Source of the DNA: Sphagnum compactum
Lineage: Eukaryota > Bryophyta > Sphagnopsida > Sphagnales
Reading direction: 5' to 3'
Length of the DNA: 64,000 nucleotides
Assembly: GCA_965153455.1 (NCBI GenBank)
Contig: OZ234499.1
Coordinates: forward strand, 14,194,271 to 14,258,270
Positions within the stretch are counted from its first letter, which is position 1. Every line of letters starts with the position of its first letter. Made by a program: the position numbers and the translations under genes. Positions 47,601-58,899 of the stretch are shown here, in pieces. The notes below the pieces were generated by a model. That model made no database searches. It was given only the letters and a program-made list of their open reading frames with translations, and had not been told where the DNA came from.

Positions 47601-50600
47601 CATTTGAAACTATCATTTGTAACTAGTTCAGTTGCAATTGAATGCCATTGTAAAAGGTAACACATTGTGCAATCACATTTGAGATATAAATGATTTTTTA
47701 TCACCTTTGCAACTATGGTGTGACTAATTATGTTTTCATAATTGGAAATGGATGATTTTTACGTTTGGTTTTGTGCAAGTGCACTACCATATATACAAAC
47801 AATCACACAAGTGGCCATAACACTGCAACTTGTATGATGTGAACATCCTATAGCCTTTTATAAGGTAAGGTATGGGCTATAGAGGTGTATGAAAAATCAA
47901 AATTCATGTATTAAGGTGTTTTTTTATTAACTATTTGTCAATGATTTTTTTATTTGCTGAATTTTATTTAGAAAATAATTTTTTAAAAATCCAATATAAA
48001 TAAATTTTAAATAAATATTGGAAATTATATATAATTAAAATTTATTTCTATCTTTCATATTTCCAATTTTAGTTGCCAAATATATTTAAATAAAATAAAA
48101 TTTATTTGGCAAGTAAAAAATTTATTTTAAAAACTATTTTATTTGGAAACTTTTATTTTTCTCTTTTTAAAGTATAAATTCAATAAAAAAACACAATAAA
48201 TCAAGAAAAAATGGATAAAATAATTTTATGCCCAATCCTTCACCTACCTTTCAATGTTTTTTTGGGGGGGTCAAATTTCTAGTTTTCTTGACCAATGGAT
48301 TTTTTTAAAGAAATTTTCACATTGTGGGAACAAAAAAAAGGAGAAATTTTAATATATAAATGTCATTTTCTTTGTAAATCGAAAAAATTGTGAAAACAAT
48401 TTGGGAAAGAAATTGGGTTCTCAAGTCCTAGCCCAAAAACCACATGGCCTAACATAGGTGCCAAATTGGTGTATGTGGCTTAAATTTCATGTGGCTTAGG
48501 CTATGTGATGTGTAAGCTATTAAGTTAGGTGAATTAATTAATAAGTATTAAGTTAAGTTAATAGGGTCTAGGTTTAGGTAGGATATTTAATTATTTTATA
48601 TTATTAATAAATATAATAATATATTATTATAATGTTAATACATATTAGCTATTATTATTTGTATAGGTAGTTTAACCAATAAGTCTACTATCTAACATTA
48701 AGTAATAATTATTCTAATAGTTAGTATGTAATAGCTAGGTATAAATAGGGTAACACACCCTATATCTTCTTCATTATTTGTTCATTTTGGATGACTTAAA
48801 AAACTATGGGAATGCCATTTGAGGTTCGCTTAAAACTCTTTGAAATGTAAAGACAATGCAACAATGACCAAAGAGATTGAACTCCAAAACTCAAATTGTT
48901 CTTATGTGTTTAAATCAAATGTTAACACCTTTCACTTCCAAAGGGCATATTTTGCTCATTTCAAGATTAATTTTTGTGATGTTTTACAATTTTGGATGGA
49001 TTAAGTGAGGGGTTACAAAATCTCTTTCGACTTTAGAAACAATAAAACAATGACCAAAGATTTATGAATTTTTATTCACCTTTTTACCCTTGTTGCATCT
49101 TATGTTGCAATTAGAATGTAACCACAATGTTTATCCCATATTGTTGGCCATACTTTTTAAGTTTGTAAAACATTAGTTTAGTAAGCAAGTGGCAATTAGG
49201 ATGAACCCAATATTGAATGAAGAAATTCAAACCCAAAATGTCTTTTAAATATATATATTTTTAGTTCCTAGCTATTTAGACTAGGCTTAACCACCTACCT
49301 AGGCTTACCTATCTACCTACTTACTTAACTAGCTAACTACCTAACATAGGCCTATCTATCCACCCAACTATCTACTTAGGTGGCACATGTTGACATCCTA
49401 TAAACATTAAATTGAATTATTTAAATTTGATTAATGAATTAAATATACCAAATGCCAAAATGAACTATAAATGCTAGATGTCATCAAATGATTGGCCTTA
49501 AAAATTGAACACATTTCATAAAAAGAATATCTTCATTTTTCTACACATGTAATCGCATATATGCAACTTATTGAGGCATATTCACAATTAAAGTACCCAA
49601 AAGGACGGTCTAACGAAAAATGACTACAAAGGACTATTTTGAATTTTTAATACATTTACTATTCATAATTATACTAGATTGGTATATGATTATAACTAGA
49701 ATGATGTCATGTTAATCTAATTAAAAAATCCAAAAATAGTTTGGATATAATATAGATGTTCTTTTGAGTCTTTTAAAATAATTTAAGTTTTTTTTAATTG
49801 TAATTTTCATTTCAAAGGAATAAAAAATTTGTATTAAATAATACAATTGATTTCAATTTTTTTTCATGGATAGGTAATGCATACATCTATGTTTACCAAT
49901 GTTCATATAGTGCATTTGATTAAATAATATACGATATAAGAAAAGAAGGATACAGAATCCATTCCGGAAGGGTAATAAGGAAAATCATTCCTTTTTTTGT
50001 CATTTGGTTGATTTTTTGTATTCACTAAGTTTAGAAATTGTGGTCCCAAATGTCAGAAAAATGTGTAAGAAATTTTCATGCAAGAAAACATGTTAAATTG
50101 TATATAAAAACTTATGTACTCATTTTTTGCATTTCTAGTTTTTACCAAAAAAATTATGCATAATTTACATATGCACGTGAAAAATCACCACCAACATGCA
50201 AATTAAGGTGAGTCTATAGACTTTTTTAGATTATCATAATTTGAATTATCCAATATTTTTCACTTAAATTTATTTCATTTATATTTTATATTTGAAAGAT
50301 AACAAAAACAAGATCTTTAAATCCTATGTTCAAACAGGGGTACTTTGATTGTGAATATGTTCGTTGTACAAATATGAATGAATGAAAATGTGCAAGCATA
50401 CTATGTATACGTCATATGTACAATTATGTCACATGCAATTAAATGTCACGTGCAATTGAAACATACAATTGTTTTTTTAATGTTTGTTTCAATTAATAAT
50501 TTGAGCCATACTCTAATGACTACAGTTGATAAATTTTTCAAAAAAGTTTTTACAATGATGCAACTTGACACTTAATATAAAAAGTTTTTACAATGGTGCA

Positions 50601-50930
50601 ACTTGACATTTAATAATAAAAAGTTAGAAATCTTTAAAACAAATGTCAAAAACATAAATTTTTATGTGTGTAAGTTATGTAAATATTTACAATTTTTCAT
50701 AATGCGAACATAGGTGAAAAACATAAAAACCCGCATGATGCCAATCAACAATAAAAAGGATATTTTTAAAAATGAATTCTTTTAATTCAATTAAATTAGA
50801 TCCTCCTCTCCTTGGATTCTGACAAGGGATTCTTAGTAGTACCACCCCAAGGATATGTTTGCCCATATTGCTTGACTTCAAAAAATAATTAAAAACATCT
50901 TCCCATTATTAAAAGAACCAACAAGCTTAA
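44700..50930. other. AT-rich intergenic region, no gene seen
   Basis: Very AT-rich (notably 47900-48200 and 48540-48700). It contains the 62-bp triplicate at 46158-46343 and a CTA/CCTA-rich low-complexity patch at 49270-49380. No exon with a recognisable product was found. Confidence 0.5.
46158..46343 (+). repeat. Three tandem copies of a 62-bp unit
   Basis: Units start at 46158, 46220 and 46282. Each begins GCTTTTGTCATTTGTTTTGC and continues with ATTGTCTCTTATGTTGGGTG and TTTTGTTGATAGCATCAT. They are almost identical, indicating a recent duplication. Confidence 0.9.
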
Positions 50931-50935
50931 ACCTT

Positions 50936-51695
50936 TTGATGCTCAATTGGGTCTTAAACAAAACAATGTTGTTCACAATCTAAGAATCGAATGGGCCAAA
51001 GTCAACCTCTTGATGCATAATTTCTCAATTGGGTCTTAAACTTTTGATGCTCAATTGGGTCTTAAACGAAACATTGTTGTTCACAATCTAAGAATCAAAT
51101 GGGCCAAAGTCAACCTCTTGATGCATAATTTCTCAATTGGGTCTTAAACCCCAAAAGAATGGTTTTCGCGATTTAAGAAATGAATGGGCCAAACCCAACC
51201 TTTTGATGCATATTTCCTCAATTGGGTCTTAAACAAAAAATGGTTTTTTGCAATTTAGGACATGAATGGGCCAAACCCAACCTCTTGATGCAAAATTCCT
51301 CAATTGGGTCTTAAACAAAAAATGGTTTTCTCAAATTTAAAACATGAAATGGGCCAAACCCAACCTCTTGATGCAAAATTCCTCAATTGGGTCTTAAACA
51401 AAAAATGGTTATTTGCAATTTTAAGGCATGAATGGGCCAAACCCAACTTCTTGATGCAGAATTCCTCAATTGGGTCTTAAACAAAAATGGTTTTTTTAAA
51501 TTTAAGACATGAATGAGCCAAACCCAACCTCTTGATGCAAAATTCCTCAATTGGGTGTTACACAAAAAATGGTTTTTTGCAATTTTAAGACATGAATGGG
51601 CCAAACCCAACCTCTTGATGCAAAATTCCTCAATTGGGTGTTACACAAAAAATGGTTTTTTGCGATTTAAGACATGAATGGGCCAAACATGTAGT
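50936..51695 (+). repeat. Minisatellite of ~83-bp units with two leading 108-bp units
   Basis: CTCAATTGGGT recurs at 50942, 51024, 51050, 51132, 51217, 51299, 51382, 51465, 51546 and 51629. From 51132 onward the spacing is 81-85 bases. The first two periods are 108 bases because each carries an extra 26-base CTTTTGATGCTCAATTGGGT-like insertion. Other unit landmarks are ATGGTTTT(T/C)TGC, ATGAATGGGCCAAACCCAAC and CTTGATGCAAAATTC. The period is not a multiple of three, so the open frames across it are incidental. Confidence 0.9.
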
Positions 51696-52149
51696 TAAAC
51701 AAAAGTGTGGTTTACAAGTTTGGATTGCCTATGAAAGATTAGTTGCAAGCTTTCTAATTTCATTTCATACTTATCAGTTACAGCACAATGTGCAGATCTT
51801 AGTTGAAAAAAAATTATAAAAAATCCTCTCAAGCTTTTGCTTTTGATTCATGGTTTTTGGTTTTTTGGTTTCTTGTTTTGTTATGTAAATTCTTTGAGGT
51901 GGGTGGGTCTTGATGCAAAATTAGGTAGTTCAGAAATGCTTGCTTATAATTGAAGTTAATGTGTTTGATTCATATCAATTTACTCTCAAAGTTCTCTAGT
52001 TTGTATATATTGCAAAGGAGGGCTCTCAAAGCTCACAAGTCATATATATCCATGAATATTTTGCAAGCTCTTGTTCAGAAGAGAGTTACTGCTATATGTA
52101 CGTTTTGCAAGCTCTTGATAAGACAAAAAACAGTGCTCTTTTGAACAAT

Positions 52150-52670
52150 GATATTCAAGATTTTCTGCTCCACTTGTGCCGCTGAAGATGTAGAATTGTT
52201 GTTGTTGTTGTTGTTGTTGATGTCAGATGATAGTGATGATGATGATGATGTGTAAGAGCTTTGCTTTATCACAAGATTCTATACAAGATATTTTGTAAAG
52301 TTATATACTCCAGTGATGAAGTTTTGAGCCTCACTTTTGTTATCTGCTGCCAGATTTCCCCCATAGATGATGATGATAATGATGTTGTTGTTGTTGTTGT
52401 TGTTGTGTTGTTGACAATTTTCTGCAGCTTCTTGTGTGCATTTCAATGCATAAATTGCTGCTCAGTGGTCGAGAATTGCACGCCTAAGTACTCGTGCAGG
52501 TATGTTGGCCCTCATCTTCGTCGTTGTCGTCTTCACCTTCTTGTTCTTGTTTTTTTTCTCTTCTGTTTTTGAGTGAGGATGATGATGATGATGATGCTCG
52601 AGAGATTGTGATCGTTGAAAAGGAAATTGGCCTCAGATTGGCGTCTTGAGAGCTACTAAGGTTTCAATCA
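52150..52670 (+). promoter_or_regulatory. 5' region of the ZIFL-like gene with GTT and GAT trinucleotide tracts
   Basis: GTT-repeat tracts occur near 52197-52220 and 52384-52405, each adjoining GAT-repeat tracts, and a further GAT tract lies near 52580. The GC rise and a CGTGCAG/GTATGT junction near 52500 suggest a 5' UTR, possibly with an intron. No coding exon is evident before 52676. Confidence 0.35.
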
Positions 52671-52675
52671 GGTTG

Positions 52676-53241
52676 ATGTACCAGAGCTGCCGCCACCAGC
52701 CTTGTATCAACATGAAATCCCTGGACAACATCATCATTGACGATGCTTCTTCTACCATCTCGGAAGAATCGAACTCCGCCACCACACCTTTGCCAAAGTA
52801 AGAGGAATTTTCTCTTTGTTTCTTCAGCGATTCTGGTAGCAATTGAGAATGTAACTGGTGGTGGATCATATAACCTTGTGCATTTTGCCAGGCTTGCCAA
52901 GCAGCAGTGTGCACTAACCATTTGTGTATTGTTTCTGTACCTCTTGCTCTTGCAGTTGGGAGCTCTTTCTCATATGGTAGGTAACTCATGATCCCTACTC
53001 CCTTACAACAGTACCACGAAAAAGATTGAAAGAATTTTGCAATGGAACACTTGAGAAATGCCATGATGGATGCGTGCATGCATGCAATCATTCTTTCTGG
53101 AGAGAAAACAGAATTGAGATGCATTCGTGTTGTTGCAAAGAAACAAAGTTTCAGAATCGGTTATTATAAACAACAATCCTTGAGATGTGTGTCTTTGTAA
53201 CCGGGAAGAATGTTGTCTACGATTGTGACAAAGATCTTGCG

Positions 53242-53276
<35 letters not shown>

Positions 53277-55091
53277 CAATTTGTTTGCGTGAGATCTCGT
53301 AGTACGATCATGTCTCTGGAAAGGAAATTTATACAGCAGTTGTGTAGAATCAAACGGGTTTCCCGAGGATGCAGGATTGTACATGCCAGTCAAGCATTCC
53401 AGACGACGATGCTTTTCCCTATGGTATGTGATCCCCAACCTCTAGATATGATCATGCAAAAACCCAAAAAAAAAAAAGGGGGAATTCACCGATCTTTCAA
53501 GCCTTGTATCAAGAATTTCTGCAAGAAAGATCAATCGGTAAGAGATGAAGAAGAAGAAGAACAATGTACAGGAAGGAAAATTTTAAAAATTGCCCTGGCA
53601 CACCGTCTGGATCTCATCCTGCATGATCCAGCTTGAGAAAGAAACCTTGTCGATCGAGATCGCCTTGAGCTGTGTGCATCATGTACGTGATGTAGTAGTC
53701 TTTTGTGGCAACAACGCCGCAGTTGAAGCAGCCTGAGAGAATCCGACTTTGTTCCATTGCATAGGAATGCAGTGCATTTCGTTGTTGATTTGTGTTGTTT
53801 GTGGACAGTTGGTGTTCATGGTGGAAAAGTACGGGGGCGCGAGTCACATCAGTGCGCAAGCTGTTGGATGGCGTGCGGGGCTTCTGGTCAGTACTTTGTA
53901 CTGTTCATCTTGATGCTTGTCGCATTGCAATTCTGCACAGTGAAAATGCTACAGTGCAATTCTGTACAGTGAAAATGCTACGCATGTATCTAGGATTTGT
54001 CTTTGGAAACCTGTATGAAAATTAGAGCTTGATGATGCAAACTGTGCAGCATCCTTGTGCACAACAGTCTACGGATTTCAGATCAGGAGAAAAGTTTTGC
54101 AATGGAACATGATGTTTTGCAAGTGTTTTTTTTCTCTTAAGGAAAATTGGTTACGAATCTGTATATTATGCTCTTTGCCATGTGATCTTGTGGCAGGCAT
54201 CGCTGTTTCCTCTGGCACAATGCTGCAGTTGTGTGGTATGGGGAATCATCTCTGACAGAACTGGCCGCAAGGTATGCATCTACACATGCGCTGTGCAACC
54301 GATAGAAGATATGCTTGCATTGAAGGAGATTCAACATTTGCTCCAAGGAGAGAAACAGATCCGGACTCCCTTGGTTCAAGGTTTTGTGTGCAATTGCTGG
54401 TTCTCACAAGACTGGAAGACAGGATCTAATGAGTGCGGGCCCCGGGGGAACTCGGGTGTGGGGGCAATGGGGCATGCATGCAGCCGTCCATGGCGTTTGG
54501 GTGCGCAACGAGCGCCGTAAGTGCTATACTGCTCGGATTCTGCTCCACTTACACAAGTGCGTGCTTTGTGCGATTCTTGGCTGGTTTGCTCAATGGCACC
54601 CTTACCGTTACTAAGTCCGTTCTTTCTGAGCTTTGCGATGGGTAATATGCTTGCCTTTCCCAGCTTGAACACTCTTTGCAAGCACACGATTTAGGGTTAT
54701 GAAGCGAATCCCATCATGGCTACCAATTTGCTGCTGCGGATTCTTCCTCATCTAGAAACATGTATATTGTTTTAGATCAATTCAGGTCGCAGTAGATGTT
54801 GCTGCAACTGTGATTTGACCGTGACATATTATTATCCTTGTGCAGATCCAACCAAGCGAAAGGATTTGGACTACTGAATCTAGCGTGGGGAATTGGGGCA
54901 GTGATGGGTCCTGTGGTATCAGGATTATTAGCGCAACCCTGTGTTCAGTACAAATTGCAACATTGCCCTGATTTTCTAGTGAAGTATCCCTTTCTGCTGC
55001 CTTGCATTGGTGCTGCTATTTTCTCTGTTGCTGGCATCGTTGCATCCCTTTCCTTGATCGAGACGAACCCTCAATGTCGCAAGGTTATTTA

Positions 55092-55122
<31 letters not shown>

Positions 55123-56726
55123 AGATTGTATCTTGCATTTTCACTTGTGCATATTGAATGAACTGTGACTTGGTCAAGTCTTTTCCATCTTGCTCATGCT
55201 TCAGTGGTCATTGCTGCTTGGAAGTGACAACTTGATCCAAGAACATATGCAAACTACTTGCTTTCCTGAGTGTTGTTTTGTTGGGAGATGATCAATTGCA
55301 ACATGAACTTGATCATTCTGTGATCTACAGCTACTTTCCGGAGATCATCAACACCTTTAAGTTGTAAATTCAGAAGCTGCTGCTTGAATAGTCCAGTTCT
55401 AGACTACCCACTAATGCTTGTGTTGAAGGTTATGACTTTGTTGTTTCTAGGCCTCGGGGTATGACCAACTTCCAAGACAAGATGTGAGCACCATGGACTC
55501 AGATAAGCTTGCAGAAGATGAGCCCAAGTGCAGTGAAATGGTGCAACTCACATGTATGGATGGGGATCAAGTATTGAGTACAGCAAGTTGCAAGCAGAAA
55601 CTGATAGTGGTGATCTCCACAAGTGGAAAGTCAGAGACAAATCACATTGTTACACAAGAAGAAGGTGGTGATGACTCTTGTTGGAGGACACAGGGAACTA
55701 TGAGTGTCTGCAAGGAGACTTGGGACAAAGCACCCTCCAGATTTGCATGGGTCAACCGTGATGTATTGCTGGTCTCGTTGTGTTATTCAATGACAGGCTT
55801 CATATTCATCATAACTGGTAATCTTGCAACTGAACTTCATACGAATTTTCTGTATTTGTGAACTCAAAATCAGTATTTGCAAACTAGATGAGCAATTGCA
55901 GAAGGGAAATTGGTCTCAGTGCACAAAAGGTTTCTAGTCAGTGTACTCAGCTTCTGGGAATATGTAACTTAGGTAATTGGGACAATGCTCAACAATTTCA
56001 TCATTTCAATGCTAAGAGTTTGGGTTTCTGTGCAGCCCATGCCTGTGAAAGAGGGTGTGCAAGAGGGTTATAGTTACTCTGTGCATGTGAACCCACAACT
56101 GAGGCTAATTTTGAATTTGGTGTGCAGATGAGCTATTTCCAATATTTGGAGCAGCATCGAGTTCTGTTGGGGGCTTAGGCTTTAGCTCCTTTGCATTGGG
56201 ATTGATACTTGGGGAAGGAGGCGTAGTGCTATGTCTGTACACTCTTCTTCTGTATCCAAAGGTTTGTCAGCTGCTTGGTCCTCTGAAATGCTTCAGACTG
56301 GGGATTCTAACATCCATCCCACTCTGGTTCATTTTCCCCATATGTTCCCTCTTTCCAACTGTTCCAGTGCTGCAATGGAGTCTTCTTCTCTTGTCCATGG
56401 CCGCTCGAAGTGCAACATCTTGCTCTGCATTTGCTGGAGTGTTGGTATTGGTGAGCAATTCAGCTTCTCAAGAGCACATTGGAGCCGTAACAGGGCTAAG
56501 CAGCAGCTTTTGCAATCTCTTCCGAGCAGTGGGACCAGCATGTGGGGGAATGATCTGGTCATTTGCCTCAGGGCAAAAATTCCCTCTGCATCAGTTCTTG
56601 GCATGGCAGTTTGTTGTGTTTCTCTCAATTTTCACAGTCGGCTTGTCATATTTGCTACCTCCTTCATTAAGTAAGCCCAAGGTTGACAACCTAAGGCTCA
56701 ACAAATGTCTGCAAAATCCACATTGA
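52676..56726 (+). CDS. Major facilitator superfamily transporter, ZIFL (zinc-induced facilitator-like) type (8 exons, 573 aa)
   Basis: Plant ZIFL proteins are 12-helix proton-coupled carriers at tonoplast or plasma membrane, linked to zinc, potassium and auxin handling. Exons: 52676-52797, 52892-52976, 53809-53886, 54197-54271, 54484-54641, 54846-55083, 55451-55817, 56128-56726, totalling 574 codons with stop. The MFS motif A, Gly-Ile-Ile-Ser-Asp-Arg-Thr-Gly-Arg-Lys (111-120), lies between helices 2 and 3. Trp-Gly-Ile-Gly-Ala-Val-Met-Gly-Pro-Val-Val-Ser-Gly (about 187-199) matches the motif C of helix 5. Exon 7 encodes a ~90-residue hydrophilic central loop before helix 7. The C-terminal half retains a Gly-Pro-x-x-Gly-Gly stretch in helix 11. 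Two in-frame ATGs, 52676 and 52712, could start it. The substrate cannot be deduced. Between helices 1 and 2 the usual Leu-Phe-Pro-Phe-Leu segment is weak, so a small missed exon is possible. Confidence 0.88.
53246..53273 (+). repeat. (CT)14 microsatellite in intron 2 of the ZIFL-like gene
   Basis: A pure CT dinucleotide tract within the 832-base intron between exons 2 and 3. A similar CT tract lies at 55095-55122, just after the exon 6 donor. Confidence 0.95.
55095..55122 (+). repeat. (CT)n microsatellite just inside intron 6 of the ZIFL-like gene
   Basis: A CT tract begins about 12 bases after the donor at 55083/55084. Its proximity to the splice site could influence recognition, but this is inference. 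Confidence 0.9.
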
Positions 56727-57524
56727 TTCATGTCCTCTCTTCCACTCACTCAGATTACTCATCTTTTTTCCACACATGTAGTGATTTCACAGCTATCAAT
56801 TTTCCTACAATTCCTTCCCAATTTCACTGGACTTTCTGAGTATGAGTACCTTTCATAGTAAGACTCCTGATCTGGACACTGTCGCACCAGCTCAATTTAA
56901 CTGGATCATCACTTTGACACTGGAAATGTGCTGCACAAGTTCAGTGCTAAGAAGCTCTCAAGCTAAATTCATGACCTCTGTGTGTGTGTGTGCAAGCATG
57001 TGTGATCTGTTGTGCAGTGCACAAAATGTCTGGTTTATGCTTCCAAGTAGAAGCAAATCATGTGAACATTGCTGACATTGCATTCTGATCTTTGGGAATT
57101 TGGCACTGTTTGAATCTCCACTTGTGTACCTCAATCGTGTCTATGGTGATTGTGATGATGAGGATTCCAAGCTCAGTAGATCGCCTGATCTACTCTTTTC
57201 TTGCCATGGAATCACCATCATCATCATCATCAGATCTCGACAGTACTGTTTGGGTTTCAAAAGAGAAAAATGAACAGTTTGGAAGGTCACATGAGATCAT
57301 TAATACACCAAATTGGATCACAAAAGAGGTTTGAGAAGGATCATGTGAAGAAACATCAGATCAGCATTTATAAATTTTACAACAAGTGCACACTGTGAAG
57401 AAGACTAATTCAGAAGAAGTTTGTCCTCAGACTGCACTTGGCAAGTACAGATCAATGTGTGTTTTTGAGCATTTCAAGGAGCAGAAACATTTGTTCAAAG
57501 GATTTTTGAGCACTTGCAATTTTC

Positions 57525-57643
57525 TCAACTAGCAGCTTGAGATAGATGCAGCAGCGGACCAGAAGCAGCTCTACTAGTGTGAGACTTCTTGCAGTGTGCA
57601 ATTGCTCCTTGCACTGCACTGTGCAGCTCAGAAATCTGGCTGC

Positions 57644-57679
<36 letters not shown>

Positions 57680-58817
57680 TGATGATGATGCTGGGACTTC
57701 TGTTCATGTTCTTGTTGGGAGGATTGTTGTTCCTCACCTTGCCAAGGCTCACGCTCCTTCGACTGCAGTCACTGAATTTGGTAACGGATTTCCTCCCCCT
57801 CAGGGGGGAACTGCTACTCGCCATACCCATGTCGGATATGCTGCTCGGCCCACAGCCGGACATGTCCGGCGCTGACAGAGATTTCGGCCGTATGATCATC
57901 GCCGGGACCGTCTTCTCGAAAGCCGCTGCTGCTGCTGGCATACGTTTTGCACTCATGGGCTTGTCGTCAAAAGATGGTATGGAAAGCGTGATCGATTTAG
58001 CCGGAGTGCACTGACCTGGATGTAGCACGTCATTAGACTTGCAGACAGACTGAGGAGGCGCTGGTACTACAGCTGCTGCTGGGCGCTCCAGTTTGATAGG
58101 AGTAGCAGCTGAGTTCCTTGATCCGTATGCAGGAGGCTTTAGAAGAAGCTGCTTCATGCACTTCAGCCATCGCGACTCCCGTGCTTTAGCGAGAGTAGTT
58201 CCCGCTGCATCTTGTTCCTCTTGCACGTTATGAGATCCACTGTGCCCGCGGTCGAAATCCTGCCCATCAAACCTGGTATTCAGTTGTGGGTTAGAGTCCG
58301 GCGTGCAGCAGTGATCTCTCGGACCTTCTTCGACGTTGTAACCAGATTCCAACTTTTTCACCAAGTTCTCGCCGGCCGGTCTTCTGACGAACTCACAGGA
58401 TCTTCTCACAAACTGATCGTGGGTAGGAGAGAATCGTCCTCTGGAGGAGAAATTAGCTCTAGTTGAAGGCTCGGAGTACGAATGCCTGGGAGGCGCCGCA
58501 GTCGATCTTGGTGCGGGATCATAAGCGGCCGCATCCAAACAATCGGTACAGGAATGCCGAGCTGCAGCAGCTCTCAACTGCGTCTTGGCTCCTTGAAGCG
58601 TCGGAACCTTCTTCTTCTTCCAGTTGAAAGCACATCGACGAAGCCACGAACGGCAAGGTAACTCCCGACTACCAAACTCCTGGACCAATTCATGAGCACC
58701 ACCGAAAACAACCTCAGGATCGTTGAGAAAGAGGTCAGATTTCAAACTCTTAATCACACCTGCAACTTCAATGGACTCATCTTGAACTCTTGATTCTGAA
58801 AACTCCCACGACTGCAT
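57525..58817 (-). CDS. MAKR/BKI1-like membrane-associated kinase regulator (430 aa, intronless)
   Basis: MAKR and BKI1 proteins are plant plasma-membrane-associated inhibitors of receptor kinases such as BRI1. The clearest support is the C-terminal stretch Glu-Leu-His-Ser-Ala-Val-Gln-Gly-Ala-Ile-Ala-His-Cys-Lys-Lys-Ser (about 390-405), which resembles the conserved kinase-interacting tail of the family. Basic clusters (Trp-Lys-Lys-Lys-Lys-Val near 67-72, several Arg-rich Ser stretches) could bind the membrane, and the protein is largely Ser/Pro-rich and disordered. An Asn run (about 370-385) comes from GTT repeats on the plus strand. The N-terminal 50 residues (Gly-Val-Ile-Lys-Ser-Leu-Lys-Ser-Asp-Leu-Phe) are unlike MAKRs I remember. 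The start is the first ATG (58817). It ends about 800 bases from the ZIFL-like stop, converging on it. Family assignment is moderate. Confidence 0.6.
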
Positions 58818-58899
58818 GATGACTGCTCAAGGCCAAGAACTGCATTGTTGCTGCTGCTGCTACTGGTGGCGCGCATCATAGACTCCCTGTGCAATCAGT

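Noticed and set aside
51383-51610. 75-residue minus-strand frame with apparent internal peptide repeats
   Set aside because: It lies within the ~83-bp minisatellite, whose period is not a multiple of three, so the peptide similarity is a by-product of the DNA repeat.
50936-51695. CRISPR-like array
   Set aside because: Direct repeats are long, contiguous and without unique spacers, and the sequence is plant nuclear DNA.
57546-58014. Plus-strand open frames over the MAKR-like gene
   Set aside because: They run antisense with Leu/Val/Asp runs generated by the GTT/GAT tract. The minus frame is far longer and has the better protein features.
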